A stretch of DNA of 64,000 bases, from the NCBI GenBank assembly GCA_963169105.1, contig OY720635.1, forward strand, positions 153,651,645 to 153,715,644. The letters are read 5' to 3'. Positions within the stretch are counted from its first letter, which is position 1. The number at the start of each line of letters is the position of its first letter. The notes under the pieces are model-generated. The model made no database searches. It had not been told where the DNA came from and was given only the letters and a program-made list of their open reading frames with translations. This document shows, in pieces, positions 34,206 through 43,200 of this stretch. Made by a program: the position numbers and the translations under genes. The stretch is from Ceriagrion tenellum (lineage: Eukaryota; Arthropoda; Insecta; Odonata; Coenagrionidae).

Positions 34206-34249
34206 AATGTACAGGCTGCACCAGGATGTAGTGAACATCGGAATTCCAG

Positions 34250-34830
34250 ATTACATTAGATTAGATTGAAGTTGGGTGGAGTTCCTCCAAGGAGAACCTT
34301 GGGCACCTAGACCTATTGGTCCTTTGTACTAACCACCATTACTGCATCACCCAAAGAGTCCATGATGGCCTTACTGAAGGCCAGCATGTCCTCTCTGGGG
34401 ATACCCCTAACTTCGACTGGTTCCAGAAAAGGAGACCTGATTCTAGTCCTCATCAGAGCAGGAAAATCGCAGAGAACGTGAGATGTTGCTTCGTCCTCTT
34501 CTTCGCACCATCTACATCTGGCAGAGTCCACAAGCTTCAAAAGATGGAGGTGCCTCATAACCTGATAGTGTCCAGTAAGGAATCTCAATATCGTGCGTAA
34601 AGGGCTTCTGTTTAACACTAGAAGTCTTCTTGCCAGTCCAGATTTGGGTCCGTCATGTTCAGCGAAAACCTGGGGCACCTCGAGGAGGATGTGGCTCTTC
34701 ACCACGCATGACGGTCCTGGCGGGCATTGGGCATATTCTGCCCTTCAACCCACCCTAGGATCACACATCCCTCGCCCCCATCGGAAGTCCAGAGGTACAG
34801 AACCTTTTTGGATCCAACTTGAAGAATGAT
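34250..34830 (-). mobile_element. R1/LOA/Jockey-type LINE C-terminal fragment with RNase H-adjacent zinc knuckle
   Basis: From 34705 the minus strand is open for 130 codons: RTILRFLTGHYQVMRHLHLL, then CRWCEEEDEATSHVLCDFPA with the CxxC...H...C knuckle, then RTRIRSPFL and PREDMLAFSKA. This layout (TGH--L--HL, C--C----E---H-LC-CPAL) is the post-RNase H tail of arthropod LINEs. Upstream to 34830 the frame is broken. Past the stop is a short UTR ending CAATCTAATCTAATGTAATC (34267-34250), a TAATC-type tail. The 130-codon open part suggests a fairly recent copy. Confidence 0.85.
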
Positions 34831-35425
34831 GCCGGAGAGATTATTTGATAAAAATTACAGCATAAATAGCTGATAAATAAACCATGAAAGTGTTAAAACC
34901 AGTTTTGGAATAATTCTATGGGAACATTATTTCTAAAAATTGCCCTTTAATATTTAGGTTAAGTATGAGTTTAAAAAAATTCATTACCAAATTTTAATTT
35001 CGGCGCAATGATGAGGCATAGGGAAATAAATGCTTTTGCTTCAGACAGGTGCAACATTCAGCTAATCTGAAGAAAATCAGACATCCTTTATTCGTTACTT
35101 TTGGCAAAAATCTCTAGGAAAATTCAGTTTATCAAGAAAAATAGAAAAGAAGAGATGACTCGAAAAAACAAAAAATCGTGGAACAGGGATGAGTTGGATT
35201 CCCCTAGGGGTGCGCTACCTCTAGACTTCCGACTATCATAATTTCCAGGGACCGATTAAATATGATGGATGTTTATCTCCTCCTCATAAGGGATGCTGCG
35301 TAGCATTCCGCACGAAACGAAAACACGAAAACTTCGTCCATTGTTGCGCCACCACTCTGATACATACATCGATACTAGAATCCATCAGGTTACCCGGAGA
35401 AGACAGAATATAATCGGCTATATAT
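34831..35425. other. AT-rich non-coding DNA
   Basis: Nothing recognisable. Confidence 0.5.
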
Positions 35426-35427
35426 TT

Positions 35428-35670
35428 CAAAACTTCACTTAGACCTTATCTCTTCAACTGTGAAGGAATCACCATTTCAGGCTCACTTCAACTCGTACTG
35501 ACAGCGACCATTTAAGAGTTTATGATAAGCAAGCTCATTTCACGGCAGCGCCGACATCACAATCATTGTACGTTGATAATTTTGGCACTGCCAACTGAGG
35601 AAATCACAGAAAACAACGTAGCCTACACAGCCAGGCCAAACATTTGAATCCATCATGCATATTCATGCCC
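35428..35670. repeat. Dispersed repeat, family C, copy 1 (uninterrupted)
   Basis: Shared with 54365-54480 and 56745-57210. Landmarks are AAAACTTCACTTAGACC, ACTGTGAAGGAAT, CACCATTTCAGGCTCAC, TCAACTC, GCGACCATTTA, then GGCACTGCC, AACAACGTAGCCTAC and AATC-ATCATGCATATT. The middle part runs continuously here (35560-35590), which makes it the reference for the interruption at 56.9-57.1 kb. Confidence 0.7.
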
Positions 35671-36174
35671 TCACTACTAAAAAAAATGAAGACTAACACC
35701 AGTAGGCACAGATTGGAGCCAAATATAGTTTCGAGCAGAGTTAAAAGAGGTGAATATTAGTACCAATCACCCGTTTGAAAAAACCGTTTGTAACCTGCTA
35801 ATAACCACAATCTTGGTTCTTCCATTTATGTAAGTACCTCTTCAGCCCAAACCACACTGTAAGTTCCGACTTTAAATGTGCGTGAAAGTACACGATGGAA
35901 GTAATGAGGGATAACACCATTCATCACATTTACGCATAATGTTTTCAAATTTCTAACCTCAAAAGAAGTCTCCATATGAAGAAGAATACCCGCATTAACA
36001 CTATAAACAACGATATAGGTCACGTGATTGATAGTTCTGAACGAATTATATTTCCTGAAAATGCTTCAGGGCTGGGAAAACAGTGTAACTGATTAAAATA
36101 CATTCGATGTATTCGCAATTTTTTATACTAGTGTAACCTTAATTCATAATGAAATCAGCTTCCGCCTATAAAAG
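35671..36174. other. AT-rich non-coding DNA
   Basis: No gene or repeat is recognised. Confidence 0.5.
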
Positions 36175-36498
36175 CTAATATGAATTGTTCGACTTGGATT
36201 GGATTTTGGGGAGGCGACCGACAGCTAAGGTCATTTTCGCCATAGGGGATAGGTGAGGAAGATAGGGTGGATGGAAACCCGGCGTCGGCATTAGCCTGCT
36301 CTTAAGGAAAGGCGCCGAGGGGACCACAGTTAAACGTCTCATCCGACAGGCGGAGTACTGTACTTGAAGTGCCCTCCACAAGACACTCAAGTAGGGATCA
36401 GATTTCCTCTGAAAAACATCCTCCTCTGCAGGGACTTGAACCCTGAATTCCCGTGTGCTTAGCCAGTACTCTAGCCACCACACCAACCCGATCCCCAA
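36175..36498 (-). mobile_element. tRNA-derived SINE
   Basis: The minus strand starts GGGGATCGGGTTGGTGTGG. It then has an A-box-like TGGCTAGAGTACTGG and a perfect B box GGTTCAAGTCC (36442-36432), spaced as in a tRNA gene. It continues into a ~250 bp body of GC-richer text (CCTGTCGGATGAGACGTTTA; CTAAGGTCATTTTCGCC on the plus strand). The promoter is for RNA polymerase III. The plus-strand 3' side lacks an obvious poly-A, so the 3' limit is approximate. The 107-codon minus ORF across it is incidental. Confidence 0.75.
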
Positions 36499-37395
36499 AT
36501 GTTAGGAGCTACACTTTATTGCTATAAATATAACACAGGGCCAATATAAAATATATTTGAAGCAAATCCGAGGAAACAGTGGCAAAAACAGTAATAAAAC
36601 TTGGATAGCAAAAATACCATAAAAAAATAAAAAACTTGGACTGCATTTAATATAAGTAACGAGTATTAACAACAGAGTTTTAGAACTTCTAATGCGGCAT
36701 TATGCTCGAGAAGAGATATCTGAATACCCTCGTACGTAGGACGAGCAACAGAAAGCCGTATATTATAAACTAAACAGTAAGCGATCGACATCGTGATATG
36801 AAACGCCCGAGACCATTCATCGAATCTCCTGAGAAGTCCTACGGATATAATGTACTCGTCCATTGCGGCAGTCAATATGAATCAACATCTCAGGACAAGA
36901 AATATTTCAGCGACATGCAATTCAAGAACTAGAAGAGATTCGGGATTTTCCACCAATCATCGGAGGGTAAAATGACGGATTTCTAACGATAGCTAGGTGC
37001 ATGAATCTCGGCAAAAATAATATTTTCGACACTTTCCACTACTTTCAGTAGATTCACCGAACACTTCTACACATCGATCCCATCCAACCTCATTCCTTTT
37101 AACAAGGTTTTTCGATAGGTAATGTAGCTAGTTAGCTGACTTACTCCAGAATACCTGTATCCTCTTCTGCAACATTGTACTAACAAAACGCCGTGCTCTT
37201 TTGCAGTTTAACTCTTATCGCCTCCGTCCATTTGTACACACGTAAAGAAACCATTGATACAAGCATTCCTACGCTGGTAACATGCAAATAGTCAAACGGA
37301 AATTCGTAAAATTTTACCTCCTGACCATCATTTTGCTAAGCATGTCTATGCTAATTCAAAAGTAGTTGTAGTTACATTAAATTGAATAGGGTATG
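36499..37395. other. AT-rich non-coding DNA
   Basis: The 69-codon ORF at 36875-36666 (minus) has no recognisable motif. Nothing else is seen. Confidence 0.45.
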
Positions 37396-37399
37396 GTGT

Positions 37400-37620
37400 A
37401 ATCCATGTTGGTGATGCCACACACCCTTGAGGTGGCTCGCAGGGAATTATGTACTAGTAGATGTAGAGTCCATTTTTCCATCGACGGCGAAGAGACCAAG
37501 TCAGGGTTGCGGATTTAAGTCCCATGGGTTTGTTCCTCGTTGGGAGCAAGAGAATTCGTCAACGTAGTCATAAATTCCTTAATTAGAAGGGACCGTCATG
37601 ACCTACATTCACTTCAAGTG
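37400..37620 (+). mobile_element. Possible degenerate SINE
   Basis: GGGTTGCGGATTTAAGTCCC at about 37503 resembles a decayed B box (GGATTTAAGTCC), and CCTTGAGGTGGCTCGCAGGG at 37430 sits where an A box could be. Divergence is high and there is no matching copy in the window. A random resemblance is possible. Confidence 0.2.
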
Positions 37621-38533
37621 GATTATATTATTATTCCATGAAGAGCACAGAAAAAAAGCTCACACGTCAACTTTAAATGTGGGAGAGAAGCGTTGTGATG
37701 CAGAAGAATGAATAACAAACATTCGGCACATTCCATCGCACGCGGCCCAACGCATTCCCATTCCAATCCATCCCCCCCCTTCTCCACCACCAACCCCCAC
37801 CCCCTCTCGTCCTAAACAACAACATGGAAGTCCGAATCGACGATGAAGACCGCACGTCGCATTATGACCGCCGCTGGAGGATGGCTTTGTTGCCAGCACC
37901 GCCATTTCGTTTTAACTTAATAGGAACTAAGAGCCCCTTATTGTTAACATTTATTAATAGTACATGCTAAAATTTGCAAACTGTCTACTCGTTTTATATT
38001 AACTCTTTATGCCCAAAAAATCGATACGAAGGTGGTTGAACCACGAGAACACGGTCATGGGGTTGAATTTCCGTGAAATCGGTCTAAAACAGGGCTGACT
38101 AAAGCTTTAGATAGGGAAATTACGGACAACGCATCCAAAACAGACCTATTCAGTACACGGGGAAGAAATTGGGTAAACAAGCTAAATATCATCCCTGCTT
38201 GTCTGGGTCGTCGACATAGTTCAAGGACAAGCGTTGTCTGTATTATTCTAATTAAGATCCACAGGGTTTCCCTCAAACTGCTATCCTTATTCTAGTTGGC
38301 GCAGACTGTAAATGGAACCTGTACACATAAGAGAAGACCAAAGATGAATACTTCAATTAAGTATAAGTGTACCGTGCCGGCGTAATATTACCTTAACCTC
38401 TTTAATTAGATTTTCGACGACAGAGTCATTTGTGCGTGCACCACGCCACTTCCACCACAACAATCGCCGAAACTGTTACTGATGCTTACTTCACGCTATC
38501 AACGGATGCTAAGGAAATTAAGACACACATGCG

Positions 38534-38613
38534 TCATTTCGACCGTGCAGGGGACAATCCACTGACTATCGTCTTCCGGGCATGAAGACGACAGCAGATG
38601 TAGCTGTCGAAAG
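38534..38613. repeat. Inverted pair of hairpin-motif units (family 1)
   Basis: The centre is CGTCTTC-CGGGCAT-GAAGACG (38570-38590), an exact 7 bp inverted repeat. The right unit on the plus strand reads ATGAAGACGACAGC, loop AGATGTA, GCTGTC, GAAAGG: a perfect 6 bp stem. The left unit on the minus strand reads GGAAGACGATAGTCAG, then GCACGGTCGAAATGACGC. So two copies share their motif starts at the centre, as at 27.49 kb. Downstream of the right unit is CACTTGGTGGAAGACCTG, the same tail as at 30.9 kb. Confidence 0.75.
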
Positions 38614-38744
38614 GTAAACCAACAATTATCTCACTTGGTGGAAGACCTGTGAAGATTTTACCGACGTTATTCTCAGAGATAGAACCAAATCCTACATCGG
38701 GTCAAGAAACATTTAGTAGAAATAGGCTTCTTTTACGAGCGATG

Positions 38745-38985
38745 ATATCCAAAGGGGAAACTTTGTTCCGTCAGATAGAGCTTCCCGACCACAGGGGCGG
38801 AGGCCTCGGCTGCGTTGAGAACGAGCCGGCGGTGAGGCCGGCGGATGGCCCCCGGGGTCGCGTCCACCAGCCCAAGCAGTAACATCAAGGGAGAGGAGAG
38901 CGAGGCTAGAAGAGGCTCAACCGCCAGGGTAACTAACTCCACGCCTCGCCGCCCACAGCAAAACATTGGAACGCCCTCCTCAGCG
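38745..38985. promoter_or_regulatory. CpG-rich patch with ambiguous exon candidates
   Basis: The block is CpG-dense and isolated. On the plus strand, after a TTTGTTCCGTCAG acceptor, IELPDHRGGGLGCVENEPAV runs on to a TAA at 38879-38881. On the minus strand there is a 77-codon frame with a hydrophobic PLMLLLGLVDA segment. Both are plausible, so strand cannot be decided. It lies 660 bp downstream of the minus-strand first exon at 39641-39688 and could be a later exon of that gene, but I found no phase-matched acceptor that proves it. Confidence 0.3.
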
Positions 38986-39153
38986 TCTCCCGTCTACTGA
39001 AGGCATACGTTTTGTCGAGGATTTAAAATATACAACTCTGAAGAGGCAGCACGCGTTTGCAAAAGTCTTACGCTTGGCCTCGTGGAAAACTTTAAATCAA
39101 ACATCGCTAAATAATGTATACCTAGCTATATTCCAATCTTTATCCAACTCAAC

Positions 39154-39190
39154 ACCGACCATTGTTTCGGCACACTACGACCATCATAGG
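39154..39190 (-). repeat. Hairpin motif, family 3
   Basis: The minus strand reads CCTATGATGGTCGTAGTGTG, then CCGAAACAATGGTCGGTG. It is the closest match to 24921-24885 and 62771-62809. The downstream text (TTGGAATATAGCTAGGTATA) also matches the GTGTGGATTATAGCGAGGTG tail at 24.85 kb. There is no clear inverted partner. Confidence 0.65.
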
Positions 39191-39640
39191 TAAGTTATAC
39201 TACATCTGTATATTATTTCACAATTTCTGGGGCAACAAGCCCAAAATTGAGCCCTTGGTCTACGAAAGCAGTCACTAAAACTGATCCTTTACCATCTCTA
39301 CGTACTTTACTTACTTTGGTCTGGGAAGTAAAAAGACGCACGTAACAAACACTGTTTTCAAGATGACGGTCACTGTAAATACTACTCGTAAACGTCGTAT
39401 AGTTAGGAATTGTCAGCGAATATTTTTAAACGCTTCACACTCAATACGGCCGTGAAAACCACACACCTTACTCACTCCAAAGAGGTCAGCTCACTCCCAA
39501 ACTATAATCTTTTCTCTCTCATCACCCACCACATCACCATGAGAACGCATATCGACGTAAAGGATTTAGAGAGAAAGGTTCCATTGGATGATCATAGGAG
39601 GAAGGGATTGGAAATAAACCAGGGGGAGGGGCGCCCTTAC

Positions 39641-39688
39641 CTTTCGGCTGGCCCTGTTCTGGGCCCTCAGCACCGCTGCTTGGGCCAT
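39641..39688 (-). CDS. Predicted first coding exon, MAQAAVLRAQNRASRK
   Basis: On the minus strand the start lies in GCGGGCCATGG, a near-ideal initiation context. It opens exactly 16 codons (MAQAAVLRAQNRASRK) and ends at AAAG|GTAAGG, a consensus splice donor, in phase 0. The sequence upstream (39690-40200) is a CpG-rich, promoter-like patch, which fits a 5' exon. The peptide is basic and helical-looking (Ala, Arg, Gln-rich). Sixteen residues are too few to name the protein. Following exons would lie at lower coordinates; none is proven within the window. An alternative is read-through on the plus strand from the same palindromic GGCCATGGCC. Confidence 0.5.
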
Positions 39689-39689
39689 G

Positions 39690-40215
39690 GCCCGCGCCTT
39701 CCCCCGGAGGAGACACACCAATGGGCGCTCAACCGGACTCTCCTTTTTCCTTTAATCGCACTCGAGTTATCAAAAAGGCAGCACGGCGTGGCGTTTGGCC
39801 GCCGCCTTCGTTCCGGCGTCTCTTCCTCCCGAGTGAGAGATGCCTCGCGCAAGACAACAACGACGCCGCCGACGCTCCTCCTCACCCACACACAGAAAAA
39901 CACGCACTCACGAGTCACAACACCACGCGATGCACAAACAGTTCCGCTCCGATTGCCCACCGGACGAAGACTGCCGAGTCGGATGGGGGTCGTCAGTTTC
40001 CTCCCCTCCCACAGGTGGGTTTCGAGGTGGGAGGGGGGATAGGGGCGGGCGGGAGTGGGAGGGGAAGAACGGGAGGAGGGGGCTGCTGCCCTCCCTCCGG
40101 AAGGAAGAGGGCCAGGAAGGAGTGGAACGGGAGAGCAGCGAGGGGCGATTACCTTCCCGGAGGACTACTCAGACACAAAACGTCCTCCCCCGCCCCGTTC
40201 AATTAGACGGCGCTA
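39690..40215 (-). promoter_or_regulatory. CpG-rich promoter-like patch for the 39.7 kb first exon
   Basis: GC content is high and CpG is frequent from 39.69 to about 40.2 kb, dropping sharply on both sides. A G-rich run at 40010-40075 (GGGTGGGAGGGGGG-type blocks) can form G-quadruplexes. Overlapping ORFs of 97-210 codons occur in most frames, which is typical of islands rather than genes. No TATA box is evident, so transcription probably starts dispersed if this is a promoter. Confidence 0.45.
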
Positions 40216-41225
40216 AAGAATATGGACCACTCTCATGGTCAACTATTCCTACAAAAATGTCCCAAAGGTCATCTTCAACTAGGAAGGCGTTAAATTCCAG
40301 TCCAATGTCACGTTGATACGTTCTGAGCAAAATTAGTAATTAGCATTACGACAAGGACTAATGAAGAATTGAATATTACAGGATAGTGCTGTTACTTTTG
40401 GGATCACTGGTCCTCCTACTTCATGGGCGTGGAGTTCTTAGCAAGGACGAAGGATACAACAAAAGAACTCCCCGGAAATAACCCTTGGCGCTATTCTGGA
40501 CGACTTTCTATTTCTTTCGGAAATAAGGTGACTTATGGGCCCAGGTGCTTATGGATGACAAGCGATGGAAGGCCGAGCTGGAAATATTTTATTATGACAG
40601 CATGGGGATAATTCCTTGCAATACACAATACTAGGAGGCTAGGAATACTATGTCTCTTGTCGTGTTGGTATAAACGGCATTTTCAAAATGTGAACCTTGT
40701 TTATATCATTTATCAACATAATTACGGTAGGCCACCAATTTGAAGAAACAATGCGTGATACATCTTACACAAAAAGGCTCTTTCCCGGAGAATTAAAAAG
40801 TCATGGGAGATTGAAATTTTCAAACGATTGAGAAAATTTGACAAAGAATTTAACATTCCACACAAAAACCAAGAAAGGGCAAAAATATATCGCGCTGAAC
40901 ACGGAAGAGTTCCTTTAGATCAAGGGGAGTCTTGAGATTATCTTATTCCTCAAAGAGCGCCCATCAAATCTGGGAAAAGTTCTTATTTTGTGAATACGTA
41001 TTTAAATGGCTATTAAAAGGAAGGCAGTGGTTATGTCCATCTTGAACTGAGGAAGATTTAAAGTCCAGAGTAATGTCATGTACAATCATTCTGAGCAAAG
41101 TGGTATTTGCATTTCGACAGCGATTGTAATGCTATCAAGATGTCACTTCTTAATGCTAGAGTGTTATATTTCCACTACAAATAGATAATCACAAACCGAA
41201 AGGCCTGAGAGACACCTCTTTGAAT
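40216..41225. other. Non-coding stretch
   Basis: The 62-codon ORF at 40423-40611 (plus) has no recognisable domain. The phrase GTTAAATTCCAGTCCAATGTCACGTTGATACGTTCTGAGCAAA at 40288-40330 has a diverged relative at 41055-41100 (TAAAGTCCAGAGTAATGTCATGTACAATCATTCTGAGCAAA), so an unnamed repeat of about 50 bp or more occurs twice, 770 bp apart. Confidence 0.
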
Positions 41226-41229
41226 CCAG

Positions 41230-41450
41230 AATGACACTCCCGGGCAAAACATTTGGACAAGGTACGAGTGCTCACGTCCACGGGCAGATGGCGTGCGCGA
41301 CGGGCGGCGGCAGATGCGCCAGTTTCAAGCTCTGCCGAGAGAGAGCGCGTGAGTGGTTAGAATCGGCGTCTGCAAGGCAGGCGAGTCACAGAATCAATCG
41401 AAGGCGGGAAGAGGAAGTGTCTCGGCCGAAAGGGGCTGAATGAAGGGTGG
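41230..41450. promoter_or_regulatory. Small CpG-rich patch
   Basis: A 220 bp CpG-dense block. The plus strand is open for 70 codons (MTLPGKTFGQGTSAHVHGQM start), and it includes CGGGCAGATGGCG near 41281. No donor or domain is evident. It may be an enhancer, a promoter or part of the 41-44 kb gene region. Confidence 0.25.
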
Positions 41451-42001
41451 GAGAGTATGGTACTTCAGTGGCGATAGGGACTATAACAGGGGGGTGGGCA
41501 AGGGAGTATAATTCAAGCAACCATTGGATTGACAGCACAATTCAACGACTGATATACCACGAATCCAGTACCTTTGCAAAACTCGTGATGTGTTCTAAAT
41601 CATTAAATTTTTAATAAATACAAAATAAGTCAAGCGCCTCAAAAATGCATGCCAACATCTTACTGCGAATACTAACAACTCACAGAAATATACTGAAACG
41701 TATTTACTCGAATATATAACCGTAAAAGGGAGGTATTTTAAGAGGAATCACAAAAGACCCTGGAAAGCCTTTCATCGGCATCCAGAGGAATAATAATGAA
41801 GAGTGCGTTGCATATTTGTCCCTTTAAGTACTTATATTATGAAGTTATAATGTGACTATCGAAGTAACCCGACTTTAAAATCAAGAACCCAAGAAATAAC
41901 CACTGAAAATATGGAACACGACACTACACGCGAAATCTTTGGAACAATAAAAGTAATAAGTACAACCAATAAAAAATAACATCCCTAAAAATATCTTTGG
42001 C

Positions 42002-42007
42002 TTTATT
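42002..42007 (-). terminator. Polyadenylation signal AATAAA
   Basis: On the minus strand AATAAA occurs 129 bp beyond the stop codon of the 42136-42673 reading frame, a normal distance for a short 3' UTR. TTTATT is common in AT-rich DNA, so the link is inferred from position. Confidence 0.4.
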
Positions 42008-42135
42008 TAAAACGAATAAACTCTATTCTGCATCGCGGAAATAAGCAGTACACGACTCACAACGCGTTATTCCTTTGGGATTTCAGCAGCCAGGTGCAGC
42101 ACATCGGAAGGATGTGGGACGCAAGAGGGTGGTCC

Positions 42136-42673
42136 TCATGAGGTGTATGTGGGTGGTTGGTGAGGAAAGAGGAAGCCTAAAAGGCAAGGGGTGGCGTACA
42201 GGGGCGCCGGCGAGAGGCCGTCCTCCGGCGGCGACGCGCACAGCAGCGCCGACTTGTCCCGGCAGAGAGCGGATAGCGGCGCCGGCGCCGCGGCGGCAGT
42301 GGGCCGGCACCGCTGCAACTGCTGCCCGGTCGGCGTCAGTGGGTGCTGTGGCGGCGCCGAGGCGGGCGTCGGAATGGCCTGGTAGTATATTGGTGGGGGC
42401 GAGGGACAGGGCGGGGGATGGTAGAGGGGCGGCGGGGCCGAGGTGGTCGGGGGCCGAGGCGATGGTTCCACGGGGCTGCGTTCGGCCTCCGGGGGCTCTG
42501 GGTCCTCCGGAGGGCCGAAGTCCGGCAGCAGGTGAAGCAGGATGACGGGCAGGAGCAGGAGTAGCAGCAGGTATAAAGATACGGGAAGCAGGAGGACGAA
42601 AAGAGCTTGGAGCAGCGCTATGGTGGCGGCCGTGCGGGGACACCGGGGAGGGAAGACACGCGGAGGGCACCGT
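42136..42673 (-). CDS. Predicted terminal exon: single-pass membrane protein with PPxY motifs
   Basis: The minus strand is open for about 180 codons to TGA at 42138-42136 with strongly GC-biased third positions. After a short Cys/Arg/Pro lead (RCPPRVFPPRCPRTAAT) comes a ~29-residue hydrophobic segment (ALLQALFVLLLPVSLYLLLL onward). Then follows a proline-rich acidic tail, PDFGPPEDPEPPE, and two PPxY motifs (PPPLY and PPPIY), the ligand of WW domains in Nedd4-type ubiquitin ligases and similar proteins. No in-frame ATG precedes the membrane segment. Either an upstream exon is spliced to the CCCTTAG acceptor at 42674, or the start is non-standard (GCCGCCACCATAG, an ideal context with ATA). The layout recalls WW-binding adaptors such as Shisa, WBP1 or VOPP1, but no family Cys pattern is seen. 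Confidence 0.5.
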
Positions 42674-43200
42674 CTAAGGGTCAACACTTACGACCGCAAC
42701 TGAGAAGGTACGCGCCCCAAAATGGACACTAAAAAGTGTTTCACAATTGACGAAGTGGAAAATCACTTCACTGTTGGAACCGGAGTAGTGTTGCTGGGTA
42801 GTCCGGCGAAGAAAGGCAAAACTGTCGATCCTTCCAGGAAAGACAAGGGCGATCACGGCTCAAGATGGCATTCAAATTGAAGTCCCCACCAGCAGCATGC
42901 GGTCGGAGAACGGAGCGCGCACCGTGTCCCAAATAGAGATATGGTGGTCCACGTGGTGATACCGACCGGAGCGGCAGAGAGCGGTGGTAGGCCAACCTTA
43001 TTGGGGCGAGCTGGGGAGGAGGATAATATGCAGCGGGAGGTAAAAAGGTTGATAGCGAGCTGTGCACTGAGGCTGAAAGGGGAACGGGAAAGCAACTGCG
43101 CTCTTAGGGGATGTCAGATGTGCCAGCGGCGAGAGTGAGTGCTTTGGAGAGTGGAAAGGTTGCGGCAGAAGGGGAGGGAAGGCGAACGATGTCGTAATTT
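42674..43200 (-). promoter_or_regulatory. CpG-rich region with possible upstream exon of the PPxY protein
   Basis: On the minus strand a frame ending SVHFGARTFSVAV meets a strong donor GGTC|GTAAGTG at about 42690/42689. Farther upstream another frame contains FLPPAAYYPPPQLAPIRLAY (about 43050-42990). Neither is linked by a proven intron: the donor at 42690 is only ~16 bp from the next acceptor, too short for an intron. The region may hold alternative exons or 5' UTR. Confidence 0.3.

Noticed and set aside
39410..40316. Overlapping plus ORFs of 158-210 codons
   Set aside because: Same reason; several frames on both strands are open together, and the minus-strand first exon has better start and splice signals.
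42083..42670. 195-codon minus ORF in the alternative frame of the PPxY exon
   Set aside because: An Ala/Pro-rich shadow frame; the frame with the membrane segment and PPxY motifs has the more natural codon usage and ends near AATAAA.
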